A stretch of DNA of 64,000 nucleotides, taken from NCBI GenBank assembly GCA_021513715.1, contig CP084167.1:3021060-3085059 (forward strand), given 5' to 3'. The notes below the pieces were generated by a model. That model searched no databases and was not told where the DNA came from. It worked only from the letters and a program-made list of their open reading frames with translations. Position 1 is the stretch's first letter; every line of letters starts with the position of its first letter. A program made the translations under genes and the position numbers. This DNA comes from Candidatus Heimdallarchaeum endolithica. Lineage in GTDB: Archaea > Asgardarchaeota > Heimdallarchaeia > Heimdallarchaeales > Heimdallarchaeaceae. Shown one piece after another: positions 54,361-62,576 of the stretch.

Positions 54361-54458
54361 AAATACCAATATTACAACGTCTAATTAAATTTTTTTGTAC
54401 TACTATTGTTTCTTCTCTTTAATAACCTTTATATTGTTAAATTAATTAATTATTAAAT

Positions 54459-54587
54459 ATGTCGAAATTTAATCAATCAACAATATTAACAAAAATACTC
54501 CAAATTACTGGAGGTGTTCTGTTAATTTTAATATCAATTGTAGGTATGATCGATACTGTATACTCAACTCACATTAGTAACAAATAA
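54459..54587 (+). pseudogene. 5' fragment of the interrupted membrane-protein gene
   Basis: ATG at 54459 gives MSKFNQSTILTKILQITGG and a hydrophobic run ending ISIVGMIDT, then runs 9 codons into the insertion element and stops. It encodes the start and first transmembrane helix of the gene whose remainder begins at 55575. The VGMIDT codons are the duplicated target. Confidence 0.75.
54540..54556. repeat. 17-bp target-site duplication, left copy (IS481-like)
   Basis: GTAGGTATGATCGATAC, identical to 55575-55591; the next two bases (TG) also agree, but belong to the element end on the left side. Confidence 0.8.
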
Positions 54588-55574
54588 ATAGAAGTGGGTT
54601 ACGTGGGTAAGTGATATATTATGAACAAAAACGAACGTAACCTGGAGAAACTAAGAAAGATTGTGGTTAAAAAAGCTTTGGAAGGAGAGAAGATAAAAAA
54701 GGTAGCTCACAAGAATATGGTGAGTAGGAAGTTTGTGTATAAGTGGTTGAAGAGGTTCAAAGAGAACCCTGAAGGAGAATGGTGGAAAGATAGATCTTCC
54801 AGACCAAAAACTATACACAGGAAAGTAGATGAGGAGTTAAAAGAGAGGATAAGGGAGTTAAGAATAAAACAAGGAATGAATGTAGAGAAGATAGCTTATT
54901 TGTTGAAGAGAGAAGGAAAAGCACTCTCCCAGACGACAGTGACGAAAGTAATAAAAGAGTTAGGTCTTCCTTTATGGGTTAATAGAAAAAAGAGGAAGAG
55001 ACCTCGATACAAGAGTTTTGAACGTCAAAAACCTAACGAATTCTGACAAATAGATGTGAAAGGACCATTTTGGGTAGAAGAACAAGGATAGACGACATCA
55101 AATAACTTTGATAGACGACTACTCACGATTTAGCCTAGGAGCTAAACTCCACCCTTTTGCACAAAGAAAAGAGCAGATAATAAGTTTGCTAGAGGATGCA
55201 ATAGAAAAATATGGTCGCCCCGAGTCTATACTCACGGACAATGGAGCACTCTTCTCTTCCGTTAGAGGAGAAACAAGTACCTTCTCCCGTTTGTGCCAAA
55301 CTAAACAGATGGAATAAAGCACATCAGAGCTAGAGTTTTTCACCCCAAAACATGTGGAAAAGTAGAAAGACTACATGTGACCCAACCATCATCCGTGAGA
55401 TAGAAAGATTAGGTCTAACCTACTACAACGCTGATCTCTTCACCTACCGCTCTTACTACAATTTTAGTCGTCTTCACCAGTCTCTTAACTTCCTCACCCC
55501 AGGAGAAAGATTTATGAAACACCCCTATGTATCTCTAGTGCTTAAAAGTGTAACCCAAGTCTATTGAGTAAACA
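54557..55574 (+). mobile_element. decayed IS481-like insertion sequence inside a gene
   Basis: The ends TGTATACTCAA (54557-54567) and TTGAGTAAACA (55564-55574, inverse TGTTTACTCAA) form an imperfect inverted repeat, 10 of 11 matching, beginning with TGT as in the IS481 family. A GGGTTAC box recurs just inside both ends. A 17-bp duplication of the target flanks the element. The transposase inside is broken, so the element is dead. Confidence 0.8.
54621..55567 (+). pseudogene. broken IS481/rve-type transposase
   Basis: The first 141 codons are an intact helix-turn-helix N-terminus (KKVAHKNMVSRKFVYKWLKR and a second helix-turn-helix, KIAYLLKREGKALSQTTVTK). It then breaks at TGA (55044), where TGG would encode Trp in NEF-W-QIDVKGPF. 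Further frames give ITLIDDYSRFSLGAKLH (second Asp), GRPESILTDNGALF (DDE Asp in the rve pattern), VFHPKTCGKVERL (Glu) and YYNFSRLHQSLNFLTPGERF. At least two stops and two frameshifts separate them. Confidence 0.82.
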
Positions 55575-55591
55575 GTAGGTATGATCGATAC
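55575..55591. repeat. 17-bp target-site duplication, right copy (IS481-like)
   Basis: Identical to 54540-54556. It contains the ATG at 55581 that now begins the downstream reading frame. Confidence 0.8.
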
Positions 55592-56198
55592 TGAAAAAAC
55601 TTTACAGATTATGCGTTGGGTCTTATCTTCAATTTTGATTGTTTTCGCGATTGCTATGATACTCTATGCCTTTTTAGCAATAGAAAAAACAGAAAAAACA
55701 AAACAAATTCTGTATATAGTGGCAAGTGTTATTGTCCTATTTCTAGGAATACTACCTATGATCTTTGGTTCTGTGGCAAGTCAAATGATAACTATAATTT
55801 TAATGATACTAATGTTTGTAGTAGGTTGTTTGCGAATATCAATAGGTTTCAAATCGTCTACACTTCCCAGATGGAAAACTAACATTTACATATTGGTAGG
55901 CTCTGTAGCTGCAACACTTTCGTCTGTAGTACTAATCTTTTATTCAAGATCAGTCTCTTCTTCTGTTGTGTTCTTTTTTGCATTTCTCTTGATATTAACA
56001 GGAGGCACTCTTATTCTCGATGGAGTAACTAAACCCAAAGAGGGTTATCACAAAATTCGAGAAGAGAAAAAAAGGCAGAAGAGTAAAGAAAAATTAGAAA
56101 CAAAAACAGAAGAAAAAATAGAAGAAAAAATAGAAGAAAAAATAGAAGAGCCAACTGAAACAGAAGAAAAAGATGTTAACGAAACAAAGGAAGAGTAA
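55581..56198 (+). CDS. multi-pass membrane protein, truncated by the insertion
   Basis: A 205-residue frame with five hydrophobic helices (from IMRWVLSSILIVFAIAMILY to VFFFAFLLILTGGTLILDGV) and a Lys/Glu-rich cytoplasmic tail containing three 12-bp repeats (EKIE, about 56109-56150). The ATG at 55581 is part of the duplicated target; before the insertion the protein had 234 residues and six helices, starting at 54459. The frame has stayed open although the inserted element has decayed, which suggests that the shortened protein is still made. The function is unknown. Confidence 0.7.
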   Translation: MIDTEKTLQIMRWVLSSILIVFAIAMILYAFLAIEKTEKTKQILYIVASVIVLFLGILPMIFGSVASQMITIILMILMFVVGCLRISIGFKSSTLPRWKTNIYILVGSVAATLSSVVLIFYSRSVSSSVVFFFAFLLILTGGTLILDGVTKPKEGYHKIREEKKRQKSKEKLETKTEEKIEEKIEEKIEEPTETEEKDVNETKEE

Positions 56199-56235
56199 TT
56201 TTTTCTTTTTTTCCTATTTTTACTTTTTTTGTTAT
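56199..56235 (+). terminator. T-rich terminator
   Basis: Directly after the stop codon come runs of T up to nine long (broken by C or A), a typical archaeal stop signal. Confidence 0.4.
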
Positions 56236-56369
56236 CATAAGAGTATACCAATAGGAAACTCGCTAAACTTATTTACTCCAATTAAAGCATAAGTTGGAAA
56301 TTATAGCAAAAATATTAAAAAGGTATGACAAATTGCATTGATGTAGAGAAATAATGGGTGGATAAAAAG

Positions 56370-57185
56370 GTGAAAAAACATTATATCCTTGCTTTGATTT
56401 TTATAATTAGTTTGTCATTTAGTTTAACTCCAAAACTAAAAATTAGTGCTCAAATAGAAGAAGAAAACATAAAATGGGACTATTCTGGTTTAGTAAAATT
56501 TCAGGCAGATAGAGTAAAATTTGATGAGGAAACTCCACTTAAATTGAGATACTATTATCATCTCTTCTATAACGAAGAAACAGAAACAGTAGAATCCCTA
56601 GTTGTTATTTATGGATTAAGACCCATTATAAGTGCTCCTTATTATTCAAGGTTTTTCAGTGAAGGAGCAACTTATACCCGTTTTAGTTACTGGTTGAACG
56701 ATTCTTATGGACTTAAATGGGTAAATATAACCTATGAATCTGTAACAAATGAAAATTCAGAAGCCTATGCTCCTGAATATTTAACAGTTTACAATGTTAT
56801 TGCTAATAATTCATTATTTAAGTCACGCTCTGATGTTTGGGAAAGTTCTGGAGTAATAAAGTTTCCAATCCACTTTGCTAACTTATCTAGTGTTATAGGA
56901 GAAACAATAGGATTATGGGAAATTATTCAAAGAGATGGTACAATCATTCGTGGGCAATTTACAACTTATGGTAAAACTAATCCTATTTTTGAAGATCCAA
57001 AATCAAGCTATACTTGGCCAGACTATAATGTAACAGTTGCACAAGATATAGAAAGATCTTCGTTGCCAAGAGAACACTCTGTTAAAGTTCCTTTTTCTCT
57101 TACGTCAACAGTATTAACAAGTTTTGTGTTAACTTTGTTCCTAAATGTTCTGAAAAGAAGTAAAAAAAAGGAGTTGAAAAATTAA
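56370..57185 (+). CDS. secreted/anchored surface protein, first of a paralogous pair
   Basis: A 271-residue protein with a signal peptide (KKHYILALIFIISLSFSL), a beta-rich domain with N-glycosylation sites and one C-terminal transmembrane helix (TVLTSFVLTLFLNVL) followed by KRSKKK. After the signal it reads KWDYSGLVKFQAD, and near its end TTYGKTNPIF; both recur in the next gene. GTG at 56370 has GGTG nine bases upstream and is preferred to the GTG at 56358. The family is not recognised; it probably faces outside, anchored by the tail. Confidence 0.7.
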   Translation: MKKHYILALIFIISLSFSLTPKLKISAQIEEENIKWDYSGLVKFQADRVKFDEETPLKLRYYYHLFYNEETETVESLVVIYGLRPIISAPYYSRFFSEGATYTRFSYWLNDSYGLKWVNITYESVTNENSEAYAPEYLTVYNVIANNSLFKSRSDVWESSGVIKFPIHFANLSSVIGETIGLWEIIQRDGTIIRGQFTTYGKTNPIFEDPKSSYTWPDYNVTVAQDIERSSLPREHSVKVPFSLTSTVLTSFVLTLFLNVLKRSKKKELKN

Positions 57186-58535
57186 ATGAGATATAAACAA
57201 GTATTTTTTGTATTTACAACACTAATTTTATTCACTTCTCTAATTGCAAATATCAATCTCAACACTTATGCACAAGATGACGAATCTAAGTGGGACTTTT
57301 CTGGAGTAATTAGGGTTGATAGTGAATTAAGAAAACCTCCTGTTTATCATCCTGAAGAGTTAGACCACACCAAACCTACTGTCTTTCCATTGTCTGATAT
57401 AAGTTTGGAGTTTAATACAAGTGGAAACAAACTTCAATGGTTTCCATCAGATGTATATCCAGGAGATTACCCTGATAATTATTCAGTTTACAGAAATGAT
57501 ACACTTGTTCAGAAAGGTTCATGGGGTTCAAACCAATATATAACAGTAAATTTAGATGGTTTAGAGAGAGGAAATTATAATTATTCGATAGTAGTTCAAG
57601 ATGAAAAAGGAAACAAAGCTCAAGATGAAGTATATGTAAGTGTAGTAAACGAAACTGCTCCATATATAAAACAAGTAGCAGATATAGAGTTTTTTGAAGG
57701 AAATACTGTTTCACCTATTGTCTGGTATGTAACTGACAAAAATCTGTCAAACTATGTGATTCAAAAGAATGAAGGGACAGTAGATTCTAACATTTGGTCA
57801 GAGTATTCAAATGAAAGCAACTGGAATCCAGAAAATCCAACTATTTCATATGCCATATCAGGATTAGAGGTAGGAGAATATAATATTACTTTAATTGTTG
57901 AAGATATTTATGGACAAAAAAGCGTTGATACAGTAATAGTAAAAGTAAAGGATCCATCTACTATAATACATTATGAGAATTATGAACCCCCAAATTTAGA
58001 AATAGCTGTCCTAGGTTTAGATACAAACGATGATGATTCAATGGATACTTATTATGGATTCTATGGAATGATTGAAGATCCTGGAGTTGAAGGATACTTT
58101 AATAAAATCCTTGAACCATACTTGGGTGCAACATGGAGAATGAGGATACCTGAAGGATCTCCAGCTAACTGGGAAGTACTATATTATCCTGACCCTATTT
58201 ATGATAAGATAAGACCTTATTTGGCTTATGATGCACCAGTATACTATGTAAACTTGACAGTAGCAACAGGTGTAAATTTAGAATATGAAATTGATCTTGG
58301 TACAAATACTACATATGGAAACTTAACAACTTATGGACCAACCAATCCACTGTACCCAGAAGTTCCAGAATTCCCAGGCTATAATTATTCTATTCCATAT
58401 TATTCAGGAACAAAAGAAAATGAATTTACTGTTGAAACAGATTTCTTCAGTAGCCTATCATCAATGATAAGCATTGTTTCGCTTTCATTTTTAGTTTTAG
58501 TTCTCTACAATAAACGTAAAAGAAAAATGAGATAA
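57186..58535 (+). CDS. secreted/anchored surface protein with Ig-like domains, second of the pair
   Basis: A 449-residue relative of the previous protein: signal peptide, then KWDFSGVIRVDSE, two inserted Ig/cadherin-like beta domains (about 70-150 and 155-250: GNYNYSIVVQDEKGN and EYNITLIVEDIYGQKSVDTV), the shared C-terminal domain with TTYGPTNPLYPE and a terminal helix (SMISIVSLSFLVLVLY) with KRKRK. It begins immediately after the stop of the first gene. The Ig-like repeats suggest adhesion or a role in the cell envelope. Confidence 0.75.
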   Translation: MRYKQVFFVFTTLILFTSLIANINLNTYAQDDESKWDFSGVIRVDSELRKPPVYHPEELDHTKPTVFPLSDISLEFNTSGNKLQWFPSDVYPGDYPDNYSVYRNDTLVQKGSWGSNQYITVNLDGLERGNYNYSIVVQDEKGNKAQDEVYVSVVNETAPYIKQVADIEFFEGNTVSPIVWYVTDKNLSNYVIQKNEGTVDSNIWSEYSNESNWNPENPTISYAISGLEVGEYNITLIVEDIYGQKSVDTVIVKVKDPSTIIHYENYEPPNLEIAVLGLDTNDDDSMDTYYGFYGMIEDPGVEGYFNKILEPYLGATWRMRIPEGSPANWEVLYYPDPIYDKIRPYLAYDAPVYYVNLTVATGVNLEYEIDLGTNTTYGNLTTYGPTNPLYPEVPEFPGYNYSIPYYSGTKENEFTVETDFFSSLSSMISIVSLSFLVLVLYNKRKRKMR

Positions 58536-58568
58536 AAAAAACCTTTTTCTTTTTCTTTTTATTTCAAA
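58536..58568 (+). terminator. T-rich terminator
   Basis: After the stop comes an A run and then several T5 tracts separated by C. The TATA-like box of the next operon (about 58571-58580) follows. Confidence 0.4.
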
Positions 58569-58604
58569 GCATTTTTAAGTTCTATTTGTTTACAACTAAT
58601 TAAA

Positions 58605-59270
58605 ATGACTTTATATTCCTCATTTGTAGACAGTTTAATCATTTATATAACTGAAGGAATTGCATTATCATTGTTTGTTTGTACTTTCTTTATTAAAAAG
58701 AGAAAAATTAGAAAAATAATTAATAGTGTAGGTGGAGGATTGATATTTATTCTATTTGTTTTCGGAATATTTTACGATCTTAAAGGTTTTTTAGTCTTGT
58801 ATTCACTTTTGACAATAATAGTTTTGCTTTTAAAAATGATAATCGAAGATAAAAGAGTAAAATATATATGGCTTACACTCGCCTCTTTTGTTTTAACAGC
58901 TTTTAGTGTAGAAACACACCTAGAAATAATGTTTTTGTTGAGTTTATGTTTAAGTATTATTCTATTTTTATCATTTACAGCAGTTTCATACTATGAAACA
59001 AGTAAAAGAAAAAGAACTGAGAAAGAAGAATTTAGTGTTTTTTCATTGATTCTAGAAACAATTTTTTCTCTGTTCCTATGTGCTCCACTTGTTTTTTTAA
59101 TTGTAACCTATGACTATTCTCAACAAAGTGTTAATCTAGTAAAAGAAGTAATAAACACTGGGATAGATGGAAATTTGACCATAATTCTTGGACTTTTCCT
59201 GATAATGTTTGTTTTCTTGTTTATTTATGACTTTGTAGAAAATAGGAGTGAAAAAGAATGGTATCAGTAG
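58605..59270 (+). CDS. membrane protein with about seven helices, first of antiporter-like operon
   Basis: A 221-residue protein with about seven hydrophobic segments (first at 13-30, last at 190-212) joined by short basic loops. It is not recognisable by motif. Its place before a NuoK/MrpC-size protein and a NuoN-like protein makes a NuoJ- or Mrp/Mbh-like subunit possible. The ATG at 58605 lies 29 bp after a TATA-like ATTTTTAAGT, so the operon is probably leaderless. The end overlaps the next gene by 13 bp. Confidence 0.6.
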   Translation: MTLYSSFVDSLIIYITEGIALSLFVCTFFIKKRKIRKIINSVGGGLIFILFVFGIFYDLKGFLVLYSLLTIIVLLLKMIIEDKRVKYIWLTLASFVLTAFSVETHLEIMFLLSLCLSIILFLSFTAVSYYETSKRKRTEKEEFSVFSLILETIFSLFLCAPLVFLIVTYDYSQQSVNLVKEVINTGIDGNLTIILGLFLIMFVFLFIYDFVENRSEKEWYQ

Positions 59271-59524
59271 AAATATACTTCATTTTATGTTTAATTATAA
59301 TATTCATAGGTTTAATAACTTTTAAACACTATTTAGCAAATATTAAATTTATTTATGGAGTAACAGTAATTTATATTGGGGCTATTTGTCTCTCATTTCT
59401 TCTTAATAATGTAAAAGATGAAATCATTTTTGTGTATACTGGAATATTCTCGATTTTAATATTGATTTTGTTAGCAATAAAGTCACCTGTGTTTGAAGAA
59501 AAAGTAAAGGAGAATAGACAATGA
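59258..59524 (+). CDS. small three-helix membrane protein, NuoK/MrpC-like
   Basis: An 88-residue protein with three hydrophobic helices (IYFILCLIIIFIGLITF, IYGVTVIYIGAICLSFLL and IIFVYTGIFSILILILLA). The length, the helix count and the loop LKHYLANIK after helix 1 fit NuoK/MrpC. The buried Glu of NuoK helices is not clearly retained, so ion translocation cannot be asserted. It overlaps both neighbours (13 bp upstream, ATGA downstream). Confidence 0.5.
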   Translation: MVSVEIYFILCLIIIFIGLITFKHYLANIKFIYGVTVIYIGAICLSFLLNNVKDEIIFVYTGIFSILILILLAIKSPVFEEKVKENRQ

Positions 59525-59976
59525 GTAAAAATGAAAGAATAGTTGAGAAGAAAACTGAAGCAGTATCAGTAACAGAACAAGCAGTAACAGAAGATATGGA
59601 AGCGAAAGAAGAAACTTCAAAAAAAGTTGAAAAAGAAAGAAAAAGTGAATCCCTTGCTTCTAAAATAAAAGAGAAAACGATTAAATTCTTAAATTATCTT
59701 TTTGTAACTATATTATACCTAAAGATTATCAAACCCACTTTTTATGGCTTAAAAATAGGTACAAGTTTTCTGCTAAATTTAGGAAAAAACTTTTTTGCAA
59801 TCTCTTCAAAGTTTTTTTACAAATTGTATATAGTTGCTAAAAGAAACATGGAAGAATTATCTTTCTTTGTTCACAGATTTGAACGAGCACCACTTAGTCT
59901 TCAAGTATGGATAACAAGTGTTTTTGTTTTTCTATTGATTTCAATATGGATAGCTTTCGGGGGTAGACTAGAATGA
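59521..59976 (+). CDS. single-helix protein with charged N-terminus in antiporter-like operon
   Basis: A 151-residue protein. About 55 residues of Glu/Lys/Thr-rich sequence come first, then a long amphipathic segment (LYLKIIKPTFYGLKIGTSFL onward) and one C-terminal transmembrane helix (VWITSVFVFLLISIWIAF). The long lateral helix plus a terminal transmembrane helix recalls the C-terminal part of NuoL, but no sequence similarity is claimed. The start overlaps the previous stop (ATGA), and so does its own stop with the next start. Confidence 0.6.
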   Translation: MSKNERIVEKKTEAVSVTEQAVTEDMEAKEETSKKVEKERKSESLASKIKEKTIKFLNYLFVTILYLKIIKPTFYGLKIGTSFLLNLGKNFFAISSKFFYKLYIVAKRNMEELSFFVHRFERAPLSLQVWITSVFVFLLISIWIAFGGRLE

Positions 59977-61451
59977 TCTTTTGGACAATTACAGGAATAT
60001 ATCTCTCAGGAATTTTAATTATTTTCACTTTAGAAAGGTTATCTCACTTTATTACAAAACTATTCCCACTATTAAGAGGAAGAATGAGAATTGTTTTTAA
60101 TTATGTTAATATATTAATTATAATTTGCGCATATATTGTATATTTATATACAGTACATCCTTTTAGTCAGAGTACAGAAGTCTTTGATAAATTTGTTTTT
60201 TCACCTTTTTCAAGTATATTTCAAGCTATATCAACTCTTTTAATCTCACTTACAGGCTTTTTCCTCTTATCAGATGTTGATGAATATAGTAATAAGAGTA
60301 AAATAAGTTTTAGTTCATTACTCTTTATACAATATTCTGCATTTATTATGTTTTCAGCTATCTCTTGGATTTTTGTTTATTTAGGATTACTAGGTATAAT
60401 CTCTGGAATAACTTTTATCTTACGAAACATCTATCTAAAAGAGAATGAAGTAATGAAAGAGCTTCATTCTTTATTTGTGTTTGATGTTTTAAGTTTAGTT
60501 TTCCTTTTTATGGGTATTTTATTCTATAATTTGGTTTTTAACTCTTTTATAATTCAAACAAATGTAAGAAGCGATTTCTGGGAACTGGAATTGTTAAGTT
60601 TCATATTTATACTTTGTTCCAGTTTAATTCTCCTTGAAATTCCTCCATTTCACTTTAGAAGTTTTTCTGAAATAAATAAAAAACTAAAAACTCCTAAAAT
60701 TATAACTTTGTTAAAAAAACTAGTTGGTGTGTTTATCATTCTAAATTTGGTACGTGTAATAGACTTAAATTCCGATTACACGCATTTTTACTTTTTTATT
60801 CTTTTGATTCTGGGAGGTATAGTCTCGACATGGGGAGTAGTTGGAGCAATAAATAAAATGAATATTGATGAATTGCTTGTGTATATTGATTTCTATTATC
60901 TTGGTACATTCCTGCTGTTATTATCTAACAATTTTTCTTCAAGTGCAACTTTTTCTTCAAGAATTGAAAATTATTCAGTACTATTGTTTTTGACCATATT
61001 CTTCTTTCTTGTACAAATAGCACAAACAAGTTTGATGAGTTTGATCTCAAATAAATATTCTATCGATTCTTTAGAAGATTTCTTAAAGGGTGAAAAACTT
61101 GAAAAAATAGAAATTTTTCCTTTTACAATCTTACAATTTGCTGAAATAAGTTTTCCCTTAGCTTTGTCCTATGTATATATCTTTTATTTAAATTTTGAAG
61201 AAATAGCAATGCTGTTTTTCATAGTTCTTATATCTGTTAGTTCACTAAACTTTTTCTTTGGAATATTAAGCGTTATTAGGACAATGTTTTATGCATTGAA
61301 AGAAACTTCATCACTTCTAAACGACAAGCGAGTTGAACCAAATCTATATATTACAAGTTTTATTTCTTTACTTATTCTTATATTTAACGTGGTTTTCGTA
61401 AAGGAAATAGTGACTGTATGTCAAAAAGCAGTTTTTCTATTTCTATTTTAG
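59973..61451 (+). CDS. NuoN/MrpD-like antiporter-type membrane protein, divergent
   Basis: A 492-residue protein with about 13-14 hydrophobic helices. Three pieces follow the Proton_antipo_M pattern in the right order: LFVFDVLSLVFLFMGILFY (the surface where NuoN has GSxASxxxLYGxxxxYG), EIPPFHFRSFSEINKK and LLKKLVGVFIILNLVRV (compare PFHxW and the Lys helix), and GVVGAINKMNIDELLVYIDF (compare ALxQxDxKRLLAYSS). Such subunits move protons or sodium in complex I, Mrp antiporters and membrane hydrogenases. Sequence is far diverged. No quinone or hydrogenase subunits are near, so the energy source is unknown. Confidence 0.6.
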   Translation: MIFWTITGIYLSGILIIFTLERLSHFITKLFPLLRGRMRIVFNYVNILIIICAYIVYLYTVHPFSQSTEVFDKFVFSPFSSIFQAISTLLISLTGFFLLSDVDEYSNKSKISFSSLLFIQYSAFIMFSAISWIFVYLGLLGIISGITFILRNIYLKENEVMKELHSLFVFDVLSLVFLFMGILFYNLVFNSFIIQTNVRSDFWELELLSFIFILCSSLILLEIPPFHFRSFSEINKKLKTPKIITLLKKLVGVFIILNLVRVIDLNSDYTHFYFFILLILGGIVSTWGVVGAINKMNIDELLVYIDFYYLGTFLLLLSNNFSSSATFSSRIENYSVLLFLTIFFFLVQIAQTSLMSLISNKYSIDSLEDFLKGEKLEKIEIFPFTILQFAEISFPLALSYVYIFYLNFEEIAMLFFIVLISVSSLNFFFGILSVIRTMFYALKETSSLLNDKRVEPNLYITSFISLLILIFNVVFVKEIVTVCQKAVFLFLF

Positions 61452-61473
61452 TAGTTTTTGACAATAGGCAAGT

Positions 61474-61483
61474 TTTTTTAAAT
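61474..61483 (+). promoter_or_regulatory. TATA-like box of the polyprenyl synthase gene
   Basis: TTTTTAAATA centred 25 bp before the ATG at 61504; the message is probably leaderless. Confidence 0.5.
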
Positions 61484-61503
61484 ACCAAAAAAAATTCTCT
61501 ATA

Positions 61504-62487
61504 ATGTTTTCTCCCACGAAAAAACTAGATGTAGAGAAAGATATAGAAGAAATAAATAATGAACTTGTCAAATTAAAGGATAATGCGCCCTACGATGAAG
61601 AAATAGTGAACTTAATAGATGAAGTAATTGAAACTGGAGGAAAACGAATAAGACCATTAATAACTCTATTATGTTATGAAATGTTCTCTAATAAGAAGAG
61701 AAATAACACAATTTTTGCCGCAGCTTGTGCAATTGAAATAATTCATAATGCAAGTTTATTAATAGATGATGTCTTTGATAAAGATATTTTTAGAAGAAAG
61801 AAAAAGTCCTTTTATCTAAAATTCTCAACTTTCTCTGCTATATCCATGTCGTATTCTTTAAGTAGTTTAGCTTTTGGTTTAGCTCTAAAAACAAAATTGT
61901 TAGAAATTGTAGAAGAACTTACAAAAGCAACTCAAAATCTAGCTGTTTCTCTATTTCTTGAACAAAAATTCAGAAATGCAACAACAAAAATGACAAAAGA
62001 GGAAGCATTACTATTAATAGACAGAAAAACTACCACTTTATTTGAAGCAGCTTCAGTAATAGGTGTGTTGTTAGACCAAGCAACACAAGAAGATAGAGAA
62101 AAAATGAAAGAATTTGGTAAATATTTTGGTAGAGCTTTTCAATTGAGAGATGATTTGCTTTCTATTATTGCTACAGAAGAAGAAATAGGAAAAACAGGTG
62201 TAATAACTGATATAAAAAATAGAATACAATCGTATATTATTCTTGTAGCAATGGAACAAGCAGTAGAAGAAGACAAAAAGAAATTGGAAGATTATTATAT
62301 AGAGAAAAAGGAATTTGATGTTGAAGAAATAAGGTTTTTAATAAAAAGGTCTGGTGCAGTAAGTACAGTAGTAAAACTAGTAAATGAATATATTGAAAGA
62401 GCAATGTCAATATTGAAAAGTTATCCTGAATCTATAGCAAGAAACAAATTGATAGAAATAACTCGATTTTTAAGTTTAAATTTATGA
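61504..62487 (+). CDS. polyprenyl diphosphate synthase-like protein, divergent
   Basis: A 327-residue all-helical prenyl synthase. GGKRIRPLITLL and the first Asp-rich motif LIDDVFDKD (DDxxD) are present. The second, FQLRDDLLSI, has Ser where the last Asp belongs, and the usual RRGKPTxH and GD after the first motif are replaced by FRRKKKSFYLKFSTFS. An enzyme making geranylgeranyl diphosphate for archaeal lipids would fit the pathway genes in this window. The lost residues also allow a regulatory or partner subunit of a heteromeric synthase. Confidence 0.75.
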   Translation: MFSPTKKLDVEKDIEEINNELVKLKDNAPYDEEIVNLIDEVIETGGKRIRPLITLLCYEMFSNKKRNNTIFAAACAIEIIHNASLLIDDVFDKDIFRRKKKSFYLKFSTFSAISMSYSLSSLAFGLALKTKLLEIVEELTKATQNLAVSLFLEQKFRNATTKMTKEEALLLIDRKTTTLFEAASVIGVLLDQATQEDREKMKEFGKYFGRAFQLRDDLLSIIATEEEIGKTGVITDIKNRIQSYIILVAMEQAVEEDKKKLEDYYIEKKEFDVEEIRFLIKRSGAVSTVVKLVNEYIERAMSILKSYPESIARNKLIEITRFLSLNL

Positions 62488-62576
62488 GAGAAAGCAAAAA
62501 TTTGTAAAAAAACTAGTGTTTTGAAAACAAATTCCTTGAGATAAATAAAAAAGAAAAAAAAAATAGTTTTTTCTAT

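Noticed and set aside
55040..55050. TGA in place of an expected Trp codon in the IS481-like transposase (and again in the 31.6-32.3 kb remnant), hinting at TGA recoding or selenocysteine
   Set aside because: Intact genes here stop at TGA (for example the ABC permease and pyrB), and both transposases also carry frameshifts, so these are ordinary decay.
56101..56155. Short tandem 12-bp repeats, considered as a CRISPR-like or regulatory repeat
   Set aside because: They are inside a coding region and encode the repeated EEKI tail; there are no spacers.
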